From contig CM055611.1 in NCBI GenBank assembly GCA_029379385.1, forward strand, positions 620,001-684,000: a DNA stretch of 64,000 bases. The letters are read 5' to 3'. This DNA comes from Quillaja saponaria. Taxonomy: Eukaryota; Streptophyta; Magnoliopsida; Fabales; Quillajaceae. The translations under genes were made by a program, and so were the position numbers. The notes below the pieces were generated by a model that was given only the letters and a program-made list of their open reading frames with translations, had not been told where the DNA came from and did not search any database. The first letter of the stretch is position 1; every line of letters begins with the position of its first letter. This document shows, piece after piece, positions 41,015 through 55,278 of the stretch.

Positions 41015-43819
41015 ATGGTGCTTCTGTTCCGTACAATCATTCTACCTTTGCTATACCATTCTCGCACAACCCTTAATTGCTACAATTACTACAAAACTTT
41101 TCCCAAGTTTTCATCTTTGGAAAAGATGAAGAAAAACAAGAATGGCGCGAAAACTTTGCCACGAGAAGGTTCAAGCTTTGGTGGCGATCCTGTGAGTTTA
41201 TTTCATAATTGTTCAATTAGAAATAGATTTTTGGTTATTCAGAATTAATTTTTTACATTTTTGGGAACTTGAATTTGAGCTCGTTGACAGCTAATTACTG
41301 ACTACTGTATGATTGTTAGGCAATGTGTCACCTATGAGACTTTCTTGTTATAACTATTGTGCTAATTAAGGTGTTTTTTTTTAGTAGAAAATCCCTCTGT
41401 ATTGGAAACTTGTATTCATGTGAACAATAATTTGTGTAATTCTAACATGCATTTGAAGTGTAAAGTGGATAAATGTCCACTGAGGCAGATTGGAACCAGT
41501 TCATATTCAGTGAACAGGTATCTTATAGTTACTTCTCAGTTGAAGTTTAACTTGGATGCTTGCCTGGCTGCCCTTGAGTTTCAGACAGTGTTTCTCAACT
41601 CTTAGTAATCCAGGAAAAAAAAAAAATCAATATCTTTAACTGTCTTTAAAATTTGAATACTTGATAATTTTTTGGTAATTGTTGTAACTCACTATTTGGT
41701 TTTCATGTTTTATTTTGCACCTAATTTTTTCATATATATACGATATTTCATTATCTTTTACATAGTCAACACGATGATGATATCATCAATTACATGGATC
41801 TCTGTACTTCTAGTGATGGGTTTCCTATTATTTATTTAATTTAACTGCAGCTTATGGCTAATGGGAAATTGTCTGATATTTCCTCTAATGTCAATGATGA
41901 GCAGCCGGATCTGATAATGGATGGCAGTGTTCCTGTACCTGTTAAACGTTTAAAGATGCCACATGATACACATCAGCAGAGTCCTTCTTTGTCTTCATCT
42001 CCCGAAGGGCCAAAATGCTACTTATCTAAGGTCAAAAGCATTAAAAACCAGCCTGAGAAGGAATTTTCCTCTCCTGCTGCTAGGTGTAATATTGGTTCTG
42101 AACATACACGTGTCAATAAAAGGAGAACTCCAACTGATTTAGGAACTAAAGAAGATGTTTTGAATACTGATGCTGACACTAGTTTTGGTTTTAGTTTTGA
42201 TATTAGTAATTCATCTGATCTTGAGAACTTGCCTATGAATGTGGCAAGCCAGCGAGAAAAATCCTTTCCTCCTACTCAGTTCGGGAAGCAGAGCAACCCT
42301 GCTTTTTTTAAAAGACCCAAGTCTAACATTAGCTATTCCAATTTAGTGGCCTCGCAGAAGTTGGATTGTTCTGTCAGTTTGCCAAAGTTTGAACCATTTG
42401 ATATCTGTCTGCCTGGAGATAGAAGGCCTTTTATGGAAGGTACACACAAGAGTATACTGAGGCCTGGGATGGTTCTGTTGAAATATTTCATCACCCATGA
42501 TGAACAGGTGCTTCTTATTTCATTATTTTTATATACAATACTACTTTCTGTGAGTGTTGAAATGCTACTAATATTCTTGTGTTCTTTAATTGGGTTGGCA
42601 TTTCTAGCATATGGTTTATGTATCATGTCAGTAAGTTTAAGACATGAAATAGTTCTAGACACCATGAGTGCTTTAGTTTACATCTACTACATTCATGCTT
42701 ATAAGATCCAAACCCTTTCACCATTCTAATTGTTTTAGGTGGAAATTGTGAGAACCTGTCGCAAGCTTGGTCTTGGTCCTGGGGGTTTCTACCAGCCACG
42801 TTATAAAGACGGAGCAAAACTTCGGCTACAGATGATGTGTCTTGGTCTGGACTGGGATCCTCAGACGAGAAAATATGCAAATAAACGGACAATTGATGGC
42901 AGTGAGCCACCTTGTATTCCTCATGAATTCAGTCTATTGGTTGAAAATGCAATTGAAGAAGCACATTCTCTTATAAAGAAGGAAACTGTAAGCAATGCTG
43001 AAGACATACTTCCTTCAATGTCTCCAGATACATGCATTGTCAACTTTTATACAACCAGCGGCAGACTTGGCCTTCATCAGGTCCGTACTTGTGTTTATCA
43101 CACTACCTATTTGACTCATTCTGTCAGAAATTTGAATAATTTATTGATCAGAAGCGTGATTCAATAGGCTTCTTGATGTATTTCTACATGGTGATTTATT
43201 TGCATTGTACTCAACTATTGGTGTTGGGATCAATGGGCTGGATCTGGCTTTCTGATGTTGACGTATCTCAATTTATTAAACTTGTTTATTACTTTATTTA
43301 TATATATGATTAGTTGAAACTATTAAAAGCATTGGGAGCAATTGATAATGGATGAAGTATCTGATTTTTAATGGTTTATGGCTTAGTCTAATACTGTAGT
43401 TTTTTGGATTGGGAAATACATTTGTTATTGCTCGTAATATGTTGAATTTGTTTTTCTTTTTTCCTTTTGGTTCTATGATGTTTGTTTGTTTGGCAAGAGC
43501 AAGGTTTAAAACTTTTCTATTTCTCCCCATCTTGAAATTGTAGGATCGGGATGAAAGTAAAGGAAGTCTTCGCAAAGGATTGCCAATTGTTTCCTTCTCA
43601 GTTGGTGATGCAGCTGAATTTTTATACGGGGAACAGAGGGATGTGGAGAAGGCAGAGAAAGTTGTCTTAGAATCTGGTGATGTATTGATATTTGGTGGAA
43701 AATCTAGACATATATTTCATGGTGTGTCATCAATCATACCACACTCAGCTCCTAAGGCACTGATTGAAGACACCAGGCTTCGACCTGGCCGTCTAAATCT
43801 CACCTTCAGACATTATTAG
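41015..43819 (+). CDS. ALKBH1: ALKBH1-type Fe(II)/2-oxoglutarate-dependent dioxygenase
   Basis: AlkB-family dioxygenase expected to demethylate alkylated nucleic acid bases. Exons: 41015-41191, 41851-42507, 42739-43080 and 43544-43819, all phase 0; 483 aa. Residues 1-59 are Leu/Tyr/Lys-rich and could include an organelle-targeting sequence; an in-frame ATG at 41126 is an alternative start. Residues 60-240 are polar and low in conserved motifs. The catalytic core starts near LPKFEPFDICLPG. The iron ligands are His391 and Asp393 (HQD, across the last intron) and His451 (SRHIFHG); the 2-oxoglutarate arginines are in RLNLTFR (Arg475 and Arg481). FYQPRY and CIVNFYTTSGRLGLHQ are typical of plant ALKBH1 members. 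The plant family has several paralogues; I cannot say which one this is, nor its substrate. Confidence 0.92.
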
Positions 43820-46000
43820 ATCCCTTCATCTGTACACTGAGGTCAGGCATTTGCTTACAATATACTTAACTATTGTGATCATTTGACGTATTTAGTTTCA
43901 TAGTCTATTTGATGTGGAGTGATTTTTGTTGTTGCAGTTGATGATATAAAATAGTTGGAGTTTTAAAAGTACTTCTTTTTTTTTTTCTTTTTTTTTCCCT
44001 GTTTTATATTTTTGGTGGAGCCTGTTTGCCAGTTAATCCACAATTATCATTGACTAAAATAACCTTGCATAGTTGGCTATTTATCTTAGTGGGCACTGGC
44101 AAGAATTTGATAAATCAAACTATTAATCAAGTTTCTGTAGAGTATACATACTGGATTTGTAGGTAACAACATATTGGTAGAATCACTAATGAAATAAATG
44201 TATCTATTCACAAAAAAAGTCAAAAAAATCTCGATTGAAAGTTGAAACACAAAGGAAAATTACTTTCTACTATGTATGCTATTAGAAATCCTCACAGAAT
44301 CTGAAAAGCCAGACTCTTCTATACCATTATTGTCAAGTTATCCTGGGAATAACATTTGTAGATTTCTAAACAATAGTGGAGATGATCAGTGGGAAATAAC
44401 AACTCTTATGTTTTTCATACTCCCAATTGTTATCTTGACCAGCTGTCATGCTCCCAATTGTTGCCGACATGATTGTAGGAATTACATAGACGGTTTTATT
44501 TAGTTGACCCTGAAGTTAAAACTGTTCAAGTAAAACTGCATACAGAAATAGCATTTCCCAACATGTGGTGTCCTGGCTCTTCCTGGAATTGGGAGCTTTT
44601 ATTTTGTTTTATTTTATTTTAGGTTCTTGTAGCCAAGAGACTGGGTTTGACCTCATTTGAATTTGGGTTATATCATGCTTTTTGAGCTGATTTATTGTGT
44701 CATGGAATAAAATACACTAAGTGTACTAATTACTTCAAATTCTTAAATTTCGATTGTCAATGTTGATCTTGCTTATGTTGCGTCTTCTAGTTGCTTATCT
44801 TTCCTTGTATTGCTTATTCTCTTGGTAGGTGCTGCAGCTGTTTGATTGGAAAACTGTCAAGCTCTACCCTTCAAAAAATTTAATTTGTCTTTTTCTGTGA
44901 GTTCTATGATACCTCCTAACCAAATTGTTTGTTCTAGGACAGTCCCTTTAACTTCTATGTCAAGTGTCCTTAGTGGCTATAGCTATTTTTTGTATATAGT
45001 GCCGTACTTTATCTTGAACACATGTCCAATTTTAACAAGTCAGGAAACATGATAAGCTACGTAATATATACAAAATACAAACCACGTATGCAAGGAATCT
45101 GATTAGTGATTGGTATTGTCAAGATAAGATTCTTTACTAACAAGAAGGCTTTTGATATAGTAGGTCCACTGTCTGTTGCTGATCCATTTGGTCATAAATT
45201 AAGTATTTGGTGAATCTAAGGATCAATTTGTTGACGATCTCATTGATTGCTATCTTTGTAATTGTAAGTATTATTGAAAATTAGAATTAGCACATCAGCA
45301 GAACTGGTAGTCTGATACAGCCCACAACAATTTCACAGAAGCCATTGTCTGAAAACAAACAGTGGGATCTCTGATGGCTTTCTGTGCCAGGAATCTATAT
45401 GTGCCAAAGAAATAAGCCTCAAGCAAGCCTTGTCCCTTATAACTATGAGCATGTAACCTTAGCAAAGAGCTATATTTTCTTACTGCTACCCCACTAATTA
45501 TACAACTACTATTCCTTTCTTCGTCAACTTTCAATATGATGAATTGAAGATGTTTTTCTTTATATTATTGATCTTTATCAATGCCTGTTGCTTGCTTATG
45601 GGATATGCTTCTCTTGTATTACTAAAATTGCCCCATCTGATGGAAATTCTGTGTTCTTAATGGGATTCCAATCATAACTTTACTTAATTAATGCTTTAAC
45701 AACTGTATTAAACAAAAACAGAAAATTCACATGTAGAAGAAGGATGTGGAAATCCTACACGGCAAACACATACACAAAGGTACCATCAACTTGTGGGATG
45801 TTGAAAGCCATTTCTTTTCTGAATTGTGTTTTTGCAATTTTCTCTTCTCTTTGCGTATGAAATTCTTAAAGTTGATCATCATGTTATTGAATATAAATAT
45901 ATTACTTGTTTTGTACCATACTACCATTATTGTTGCCAACGTTGGCCATGACTTTTAAGTTGCTTTACCTTTCTAAATATGAATTGTTAATGATGGAGCC
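43820..46000. other. 3' region of the ALKBH1-like gene and intergenic
   Basis: This contains the likely 3' UTR (T-rich run at about 43975-44000). Short open stretches at 44276-44503, 44846-45052 and 45295-45534 show no domain and no splice continuation I could support. Confidence 0.4.
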
Positions 46001-49000
46001 ATGTCCCATTAGTGGCCATTATTTGACTGCAGCATAAATGAATTTACGCGCCCCATGGAACTGGTTCAGAAACATGGTTGGATACATTTGGAACACTTTT
46101 ATTGCCTTCACCTCTCCTAGATGTTCTCCGGGTACATTAAGTTAGGCTGATATAATGAGGCTCAGTTACATTTTTGGCTAACTACATTTGTGGTGGAATC
46201 CCCAAATAGTGGTTGATACTTGCTCATTTGTCCAAATTTATCCCTGATATCATCTGAATGGATGCTATCATCATTGCCACCATTCTTATGAAGGAACCAA
46301 GCCATTTTTGGATCTGCCAGAGGACTTTCCAACTTCTTCTTTTTATATATATAAATTACAAGCCATTGGATTCTACTACTGTAACGGATGTCTAGGGGAG
46401 GGAAACTCGAACAGAGATCTTGTTAAGATAAATTTTATATATGTCCACCCGAATTAAGTTGTTATTTCAATTTATTTAGGGCATTACTATTTTTAATATT
46501 AAGATAATTATACTGTTTCATCAAGGTTAGTTTTTTTTTTTTTGGATAATGATGGTGTACCATTTAAATAAATTTGTAATAATACTAAAAAAAATTAGTA
46601 AAGATTGGATGTCACGTCATACAAAGAAACAAAATATTTAAAGTACAAGTAAACAATTTGACCTATTTATATTATATATGGCATCCCTACATAGTTATTT
46701 ATTGACGGATGTAAGAAGATTAACATGTGATGAGTCATAACTTGATAAGTAAGTTATGAACTATGCAGAATGTATTTGTTCTCAATGTTTTACAAAAAAT
46801 AACTGAAATTAGAAATTTTTGGACTGGCCCTCCAAAACAATTTTTATAAGTTATTTGTCACAATCAAAAAAGGAGCAAATAGTAAGATGCTTATCATGTG
46901 GTTCTTATTCTAAATTCTATATAATAATAAGTTCAAATTTTTTCAAAAAAGATTCTTGAAGACTATTAAGAATAAAGATGAGTTTATTTGCAAAATTCAT
47001 AACTTTTTATCAGTAATCTGATTTTCCTGTCACAGAATAATGTCAATGAGAACTGAAAGGCATCATTGAAATATAGGCAGATGTGAATATGATCAACGGT
47101 CTAACATTCGCTAAAAACTTTAAGTGAATCACTGAATCTGGTACTATTAATAGATGGATTATCCTTTTTTCCTTTTGATTTTGGGTAAGAGATAAGATGT
47201 TTCTCGTACAACAATTCTTTTGTAAAGAAATAGACAAGAACACTCAAATCTCTCTTTTTTGAAAACGAATATAAAAATAACTTTATTATTTTATTTTTGT
47301 GTATAAGTACAATCCTTTCTTGTTTGGAAGTTGGAGAGTAAAAACTATGTTATTTCATAATTTTATAATTATGACTTTAAAAAATTTTATTTCGATATTA
47401 GTAGATATTTTGATAGAAATGAAAAGGATATTTTAGTCATTCTAAATAAAAATTTAGAATATAGTTTATCGTCTACCTTTGAATCCTTTCAATTTGAAGG
47501 AATTAAAAAATATAATGAAATGATCTGAAGGGGTTCATGTACCTTATTAAGATGATATTATATAAATTAACTGTGTGACACACATATTTAGTGTGAATCA
47601 TGTCTATGATACATATATTTTTCAACCAAAATTGACTTACATGTTAAAAAATTTCAATTAATACACAATATTACTCTATGTTAATGTAATTAAAAAAACA
47701 AATAGATTTAACTAAAAATTAAATTCATAATATAAATTTATAAAGGCTTTCTTTCAATTTTTAATTAATTGGAGAGAAAATTAATTAAGAAAATAAAATT
47801 GTAACAAATAAAAACTATACTCTTAAATATTATTTTTTTTAATTCATAATTTCTTTCTTAATTTTAATTCATAAATTGACAAAAATTAGGGAACAAAAAT
47901 CAATAACAAAAAAATTATAATCATATTAGTATTAAAGTGGGAAGAGTTAAAAGAATTATTAGTAATTTGAAGCATAATATTCTAATACTATAAAATAATA
48001 ACTAAAGGTTACTAGCTATTTGCTAATGGAACTAAAAAAATAAGTAAATAAAATTTATAATATAAATTTATAAATTGTTTCTAAAATAATATTATAATAA
48101 AATAAAAACTATACAAGTAATTTTTTAAAATTCATATTTTTTTTCTTCTTTTTTTTAATATTTATTCATAGAATAAAGAAGAATTAGAAAATAAAAATTA
48201 ATATTAGAAAAGAGTTATAATTCTAGTAGTATTAAAAGTGGGAAAAGTAGATTAATAATCTATTTTAAACACAATATTTTAATACTATTAATGACTAAAG
48301 GGTACCTATATAATATTAAAAACTCATAAGGGTATTTTAAAAAATAAAAAAATTTATGTCATTAAGTGACTTTTATATGTAACTAGTTGGCACACATGTT
48401 GCGTGTGAACTATGTTTATGATATATAAATATCTTTACAAATTAAATTAAAAAAATTGTTCTTGTAAGATTTACAACTTGCAGATAGGAATATATTTTGT
48501 TTCAAGTAGCTATTAAGTAAGTTCTAAAAAACCTATTTATAAATAAATAATAAATAAATATAGTATAATGACTTACCAAAAAAACATAATAGATATTTTT
48601 GTAAATCTTAAAGAGTATAAAGATATCATATATTTATGTATGAGACTCCATAGTAATTAAATTGCATTTGTCAAATAATTCCTTAAAAAAATGAAAAAAA
48701 GACATTAGCGATACTAAAGATAATGAACTATTAATTAATTACTCATAAGTAAACTCATAGGTCTTGGTACATGAGCTGATGAATATGTTGCCAAATATGA
48801 AAGAGTCCAAATGTGGATAGAGTTTTTTCTACTCTATGTGACAAGAAAATAAGATAATAATAATAAATAAAAGGTGAAACAAAATCAATAACAATACTAT
48901 ATATATGAAATTAACTATGATTTCTCTTTCAGAATCATTTTGGCCATGTTATGCCTAATTTTACTAGAGAATAATATGCATATATATGGTTTTTAGCATA

Positions 49001-49113
49001 TATATATACATGTTTACATGAAAATTTACTTCTTTTTTAACAACAAACCGCCAAAGGAAAAGTACTAGAGAACAACTAATTAATATATACATCAAACATG
49101 TGAAACTATGTAA

Positions 49114-49145
<32 letters not shown>

Positions 49146-51240
49146 AATTAATTAGCTTGTAAGCTAAGCAAGCCTACTAATTAAGACTCACATTCATGTA
49201 TCATTAATTTCAAATATATTAATGGGAAAGAATTTAACAAACTTCATTAAGCCTAATTATTCATAATATGGTCTAATGAGAATATTTATTATACATACTC
49301 ATTAATATGTACAATCACCTGAACTAAGAGAGGTGTTGTATGCTCTAATGATGTAATGTCAAAAATTAATAAATTACTAAAATAGTATATTAATAAATAA
49401 CTAAAATAGTATATAAACATGGAGCTTCACAATCAATTAAAATCAATAAAGCATATAGAAAGTTATTGCTAGAATAAACTAACCAATTATGGTTGGATGA
49501 ATAGTTCCAAGCTTGTCAATGTATTATGTAAATATAAGTTCCACTCATGTTATTATATATAATATAATTAGACAATTCTAAAACTATTAGGAAATTTTGA
49601 AAAAAATAAAACAATTTATATTAGAACAAAACTCTAACTATTTAATTAGAAATATATTAAGTTTTAAAATTTCAATTTTATTCAAACTCTAAACATCCAA
49701 AGGATACATGACAATATTGGAAATTTAATAAGTATAAAGGATAAAATAGAAAATCAAAATATTATTCTTTAAGGCTCTTTTATATGTAGTATAAATATAA
49801 ATAACTTAGTATTTATTGCAAGAGTTAATTATCGTTTCAGTACCTAAACTTAGAGGTTATTCTAAAAGTAGACATTTATCTTCTTCTTTTTTATCGTTTG
49901 AGATATTCACCTTTCTTTTTTTATTTTTTATTTATTTTTCTAATGTTATTCCCCCATGAAACAAAATTTTATGGACATGTAAAAAAAATATTTAAATTTT
50001 CACAAAATTTGTAAGTTTTGTCTCATAACAGGTAATAATAAAAATAAATGTAAATGAAAAGAAAAAAGAAAATTAAATATTTTATTTGTTGATACTCTTT
50101 AATATTCATCTTAAACTTTTATTTAGTGTAATAACTAGATAAATGCTAGAAAAAAACTATATTCAAAAAAAAAAAATTGACATGTCTTCATTTTTTGGTG
50201 ATTATATTCACCAGTTTTTGGTAGAGTGCTAACAATATCAAAAAGAAATATGAGTACCTCAAACAATGTAAAAGTAAAAAATATAAAAATGAGTGCCTAT
50301 TTTGAGAGTGACCTATATAAGTTAATGTTTTTAAACAATAATTAACTCTTATTGCAATTAGTAATACTAATTAATTATTTTTAGTGAAACACAAGTAATG
50401 AGTTAAATATTTTAAATTTGATGAATTTATTTATTATATTTTCATAAGTGTGTTAAAATCATCACTTACAAAATCCCTATAATACTTAGTAGGATAATAT
50501 TTTTTTAAATATCATTTATTGCAATGGGCCGTATTTTAGTTCAATGTAATTAATGTATACTATTTTTAAAATATTTATATTTTATTTATTATAACTTAAC
50601 AAGTATTTTAGAAACACTAGTAAAAAAAAATATCTTAAATACTTATTAAGATGATATTATACCAAAAAAAAAATGTATTTAGTGCAATGAATCGATGATA
50701 ATAAATTTTAATTCATTAAAATTTTTAACTGGTGTCAATACTTGTTATGACTCTATAAATAGAAAATTTATAATATTTATTACGATAAATGAATAAGATT
50801 TTAATACTATTTAATGCATAAATTATTATTTAAAAAGAAAAATTAATTTCTAAAAATATATTTATTATGATTTAACAAGTATTTTTAAGACATTCTTTAA
50901 AAATAATGTTTAAGAAAACCCTAAAATAATCTTCTGGCCTACACATATCTTTTATTGTCCATTATGACTATTCCTCCCATTAAAAAAAAAAAGCCTTAAA
51001 GAAAAATTGGAATAGCACATTTGCATTTAGGCAAAATGAATAAGTTTAAAGATGATGTATTATTGAGTAATAAATTTATTTACCATACCCATACAATTCT
51101 GTTATAGTAATAAATCACCAAATGATAATTGTTTGTTTTATTTACCATAAACGAAAATATATTCTATTTTAGTAATAAATTTACAACAATCCTAATTTAA
51201 TATAATCACCAAATGGTAAAAAAAAAAATTAGTTCATGGA
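46001..51240. other. AT-rich intergenic DNA with diverged tandem repeats
   Basis: No gene seen. 47700-48030 and 48040-48310 are diverged tandem copies (shared CATAATATAAATTTATAAA, AAGTGGGAA-AGT and TTCTAATACTAT-like phrases). 50480-50650 and 50640-50910 also share phrases (AACAAGTATTTT, ATTGCAATG). A TA microsatellite lies at about 49116-49141. Confidence 0.55.
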
Positions 51241-51290
51241 TTAATAACCCAATAAACCCACTCCACGTCATCAATCTCTTCCCAAAAATC

Positions 51291-51433
51291 CCTATATAAT
51301 CCTTTCCCTCTCCTCTCAAACTCCCAGTCCCACCATTCTCTCTCTCTCTTTCTCACAGACAGACAAAATCTTTCTCTGTCCTCCAAAATTTAAGAAAATC
51401 TGATTTCTCCTGCATTTTGAAGCATTCTTCAAA
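51291..51433 (+). promoter_or_regulatory. Core promoter and leader of the AGT2 homologue
   Basis: A TATA box CTATATAAT at 51292-51300 is followed by a CT-rich leader (TCTCTCTCTCTTTCTC, about 51338-51353) typical of plant 5' UTRs. An ACGT core (CCACGTCATC) lies at 51263-51272, just upstream. The ATG is 133 bp past the TATA box. Confidence 0.7.
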
Positions 51434-54400
51434 ATGCTGGGGTTTATTGCAAGAAGGTTATTTTGGGGAAGAAAATCTTTCTGTACTCAACGTTGCTTTT
51501 CTCAGTTGGCTCAGAAAAAGGTCTCCCTCCAAGAAGATGGCGTCGTTATTCCCAAAATGCCCCCCTTCGATTATTCTCCTCCGGCTTATACCGGTCCCAC
51601 CGCCGACGAAATCTTGGCCAAGCGAAAGAACTATCTCAGCCCTTCCATTTTACACTTTTATAAAACACCGGTGTGTCCGCGATGCACCCGATCATTTCGT
51701 TCTTTTCTTTTACTATTCTCATGTGATTAACGTTTTTTAACCGAATGATTGTGATTTTCATGGAAAACAATTTTTTATTTTTTTATTTTCTTGGGAAACA
51801 AACAAGGTGGGCAAGATTTTGTGTCAGACCTTCTAACAGGAATATTGTGATGGCAGCTGAACCTTGTAGATGGGAAGATGCAGTACTTGTTTGATGAGAA
51901 CGGCCGTAGATACCTGGACGGTTTTGGAGGAATTGCTACGGTGAGTTGCGGGCATTGTCATCCTGAAGTGGTAGAGGCAATAGTCAATCAAACTAAAAGA
52001 TTGCAACATTCCACCGTGCTCTACCTTAACCATGTTATTGCTGATTTTGCTGAGGCTTTGGCTTCTAAACTACCTGGCAATCTTAAGGTCTGTAAAATTT
52101 TCTAGTCTTTTTGTTCTTAATTTTCAGTTTTTGTAATAAAAATGTAATTTTATAAGTTGAAGTTTTCAAGTTCAATTATTTACATTCGATTGTTTGTTAG
52201 GTGTGTGGGGAACACGTGTATACATACATAATGCTAACAAGAGTTGTAACTATAATGAATTCGTGAAATACATGTATATCGATGGAATATAACATGTCCA
52301 CACGAATGCTATGGTTTTAATTGTCGTTGGCAAATTTCACACATGTATTGCTTTAACAAATTCTAGACGAATGTATCATTAATTGGTAAGTGACGTTTAT
52401 AATTGATGTTGTAAGCATAGGGTACTTGGTGGTCTAAATGAAAGCATAGGGTACTTGGTGGTCTAAATGAATATCTTCGTTGTTATGTGTCTATTTTGAT
52501 TGGCACTTGTATGTATATGTAATATAATATAATTGACTATTATAGAGTAAGTTTAAATTTCTCTTCCTATAATGATTATGATGTTTGTTTTAAGTAGTGT
52601 TTAAATGAATTGGAGGAGATTCTTTTGTTTGGTTAATTAAAGATACTTTTTTGTTGTGGAGTAGCAACTTCAAAATTTCATGTTTCAACTTTGTCTGTTT
52701 GTTTTTGTAGGTGGTTTTCTTCACAAATTCAGGGACTGAAGCTAACGAATTGGCGATGTTGATTGCAAAATTATACACTGGGAACCATGATATAATATCA
52801 GTTAGGAACTCATACCATGGAAATGCAGCAGGGACGATGGGGGCCACAGCTCAGAGCATCTGGAAATTTAATGTTATACAGGTATATATTGCCACGAAAA
52901 TTCTTGGTACAACCATAGACCATTCTTACTACTGGAACACACACTTTGAGTATGTGACTGTGTGAGTGACTAGAATTTTCGGACCACTAATAGCCTAGTT
53001 TTATTGCCCAAAACAGTACTTTGCCTTTAACAAAAACAAAAATATAGTTTCCTAAAACTTTTGCAGATACTTAACTTTAGGGTCTATTTTATGAGAGTAA
53101 TGGGTACTCCCAACACTATTTTATTTGAGTCCACAATGATATTTGTCAAGTGGGATGCTCAAATTCTGAACATAGTACTAGAAATGTTCCCATGAAGTTG
53201 GGGATGCACCTAATCCACCCAAACCTCGGTGAAGAGGACCTAAAATTATCAGGAACTTGTATTCAGCAACAGTCTTACTTCCCCTTGAGTAAGCAAGCTA
53301 GTGCTTGTCACATCATGGTGGGTGGTACATATTTTCGTCCAACTTCAGTGCGTGGTAGCCCTACAGTATGACCACCAGAGTTCAGCCTAATCGGACACTA
53401 ATTAAACCACTGAAGAAAAGCACAAGTTGATGGTGAAATGGTAAACAAAAATAAGAAGATCCAAAATGGATGTTTATGTCTCATAACAATGAAAGCAAGG
53501 ACTACCTACTAGAAGCGTAGAAGCCGTTATTCACGGGACAGACAATACATGCCCACAAAGCAAATAGTATCTTAGCTTTCGGTGTCTAATTTGGTGTGTT
53601 TCAATTTCTAGTAACTTAGACCTAGCTCTAAAGTTGTTTGAAGCGTTGCTGCCTATATTGAGTAACTAAATAGTATGGTCTCCTATAGGATACAGTCAGA
53701 TTCTTATACACTCTTACTGATTTGATCAACAGAGTGGAATTCATCATGCTGTAAACCCAGACCCTTATAGAGGTATTTTTGGTTCTGATGGAGAGAAGTA
53801 TGCAAAAGATGTTCAAGAAATCATTGACTTTGGAACATCTGGCAGTGTTGCTGCTTTCATATCCGAAGCCATACAGGTATCCGGACTGTCTTGAGTTGGG
53901 TTTAACTCTTCTATTAATATTTCTCTTGATGCTGAACTCTTACTTACGACAGGGAGTGGGGGGCATTGTAGAAATGGCCCCAGGTTATTTACCTGCTGTA
54001 TATGAAAGTATAAGAAAAGCCGGAGGCCTTTGTATAGCTGATGAGGTTCAAGCTGGGTTTGGTCGAACTGGAAACCATTTCTGGGGATTTGAGGATCAAG
54101 GCGTCGTGCCTGACATAGTGACAATGGCAAAGGTAAGTTAACAAGTTGCAGAAGGTCATTTCCTTCTGTTTCCTCTATCATCAGCATTTGGGTACATTGT
54201 ACTTAATTAGGATCAAGTTAATCAACATTTGTTTTCGCCCTGCTGCTGACAATTATACTTTTATACGATGCGAATGCATGGGAAAGACTTTGTGTCTAAT
54301 AAACTAATTGGCATTGGTAATTAAATTGTATCGTGCTTGGATAGGTTGATCCCTTGCTATCTACTATTATGTGGAACACAAATTATAAATTGTAATCATT

Positions 54401-55278
54401 CAGCATCCATTAATTGAAAGTGTTCCCTTCCAATGCTATCCTTGTTACCATGCATTAATTTAGGTTATCCATATCTTGTTTAATCTCTGGTCTGGCATTT
54501 ACAGGGTATTGGAAATGGCATTCCCCTTGGTGCTGTTGTTACCACTCCAGAGATTGCAGAGGCCTTGACTCGCCGCAGTTACTTCAACACCTTTGGTGGG
54601 AACCCTGTATGTACAGCCGCAGGATTGGCTGTCTTGAGAGTAATAGAGAAAGCAAAGCTACAGGAGAATGCATTTGTGGTGGGATCCTATTTGAAAGAGA
54701 GACTAACTGCACTCCAGGATAAATATGAATGTAAACTTTCTTCCCTCTTTATGCATTCAACATTTTCTTGCTACTAGTATGCATGATATCTAATCACTGA
54801 ACACCAGCTAAGTTACTCAAAAATGATGATCTCAATGGTTTCCTCTGCAGTAATTGGAGATGTTCGAGGAAGAGGATTTATGCTTGGAGTTGAACTTGTC
54901 ACTGATAGACAACTCAAAAAACCAGCGAAAGCTGAAATTCTGCATGTAATGGACCAGATGAAAGGTTTGATATTTTCACCTTCCCTTGTTTGGTTCAGTC
55001 ACATCGTCTGTTTGCTTGGTTCCTAATTAACCTCCCACTCGCTTTTGTAATTTCAGAAATGGGAGTATTGATCGGAAAAGGTGGATTTTATGGCAATGTT
55101 TTTAGAATTACACCTCCCCTATGTTTCACAAAAGAAGATGCAGGTTGGCATTAATCCCTACTTCTTGTTGACAATTGAAAAACAAATACTAGGTCCTTTA
55201 TTGCTAACAAAATATGTTGTATCTTTGGTTGCAGACTTCCTTGTGAGTGCTATGGATTTAAGCATGTCTAAGATGTGA
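51434..55278 (+). CDS. AGT2: Alanine:glyoxylate aminotransferase 2 homologue, mitochondrial
   Basis: PLP-dependent class-III aminotransferase; the family transfers amino groups from alanine to glyoxylate in mitochondria. Nine exons: 51434-51670, 51857-52087, 52711-52881, 53733-53876, 53953-54132, 54505-54730, 54851-54964, 55057-55143 and 55235-55278; 477 aa, the usual family length. Residues 1-30 ([14 protein letters not shown] and on) are Arg-rich and hydrophobic, as in mitochondrial presequences. PLP-site motifs: [10 protein letters not shown] (exon 3), [19 protein letters not shown] with Asp291, and the Schiff-base Lys321 at the exon 5/6 junction (MAK|GIGNG). NTFGGNPVC and [14 protein letters not shown] follow. 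All junctions are GT-AG and keep the frame. AGT2 and its paralogue AGT3 cannot be separated here. Confidence 0.95.
52413..52470. repeat. 29-bp tandem duplication in AGT2 intron 2
   Basis: GCATAGGGTACTTGGTGGTC occurs at 52415 and again at 52444. No effect on coding. Confidence 0.9.

Noticed and set aside
45295..45534. 79-codon open frame on the minus strand
   Set aside because: Looks protein-like in places but shows no recognised family and no plausible flanking exons.
51417..51740. Overlapping open frames across AGT2 exon 1
   Set aside because: The frame starting at 51434 alone joins in phase to exon 2 and encodes the mitochondrial presequence and family motifs.
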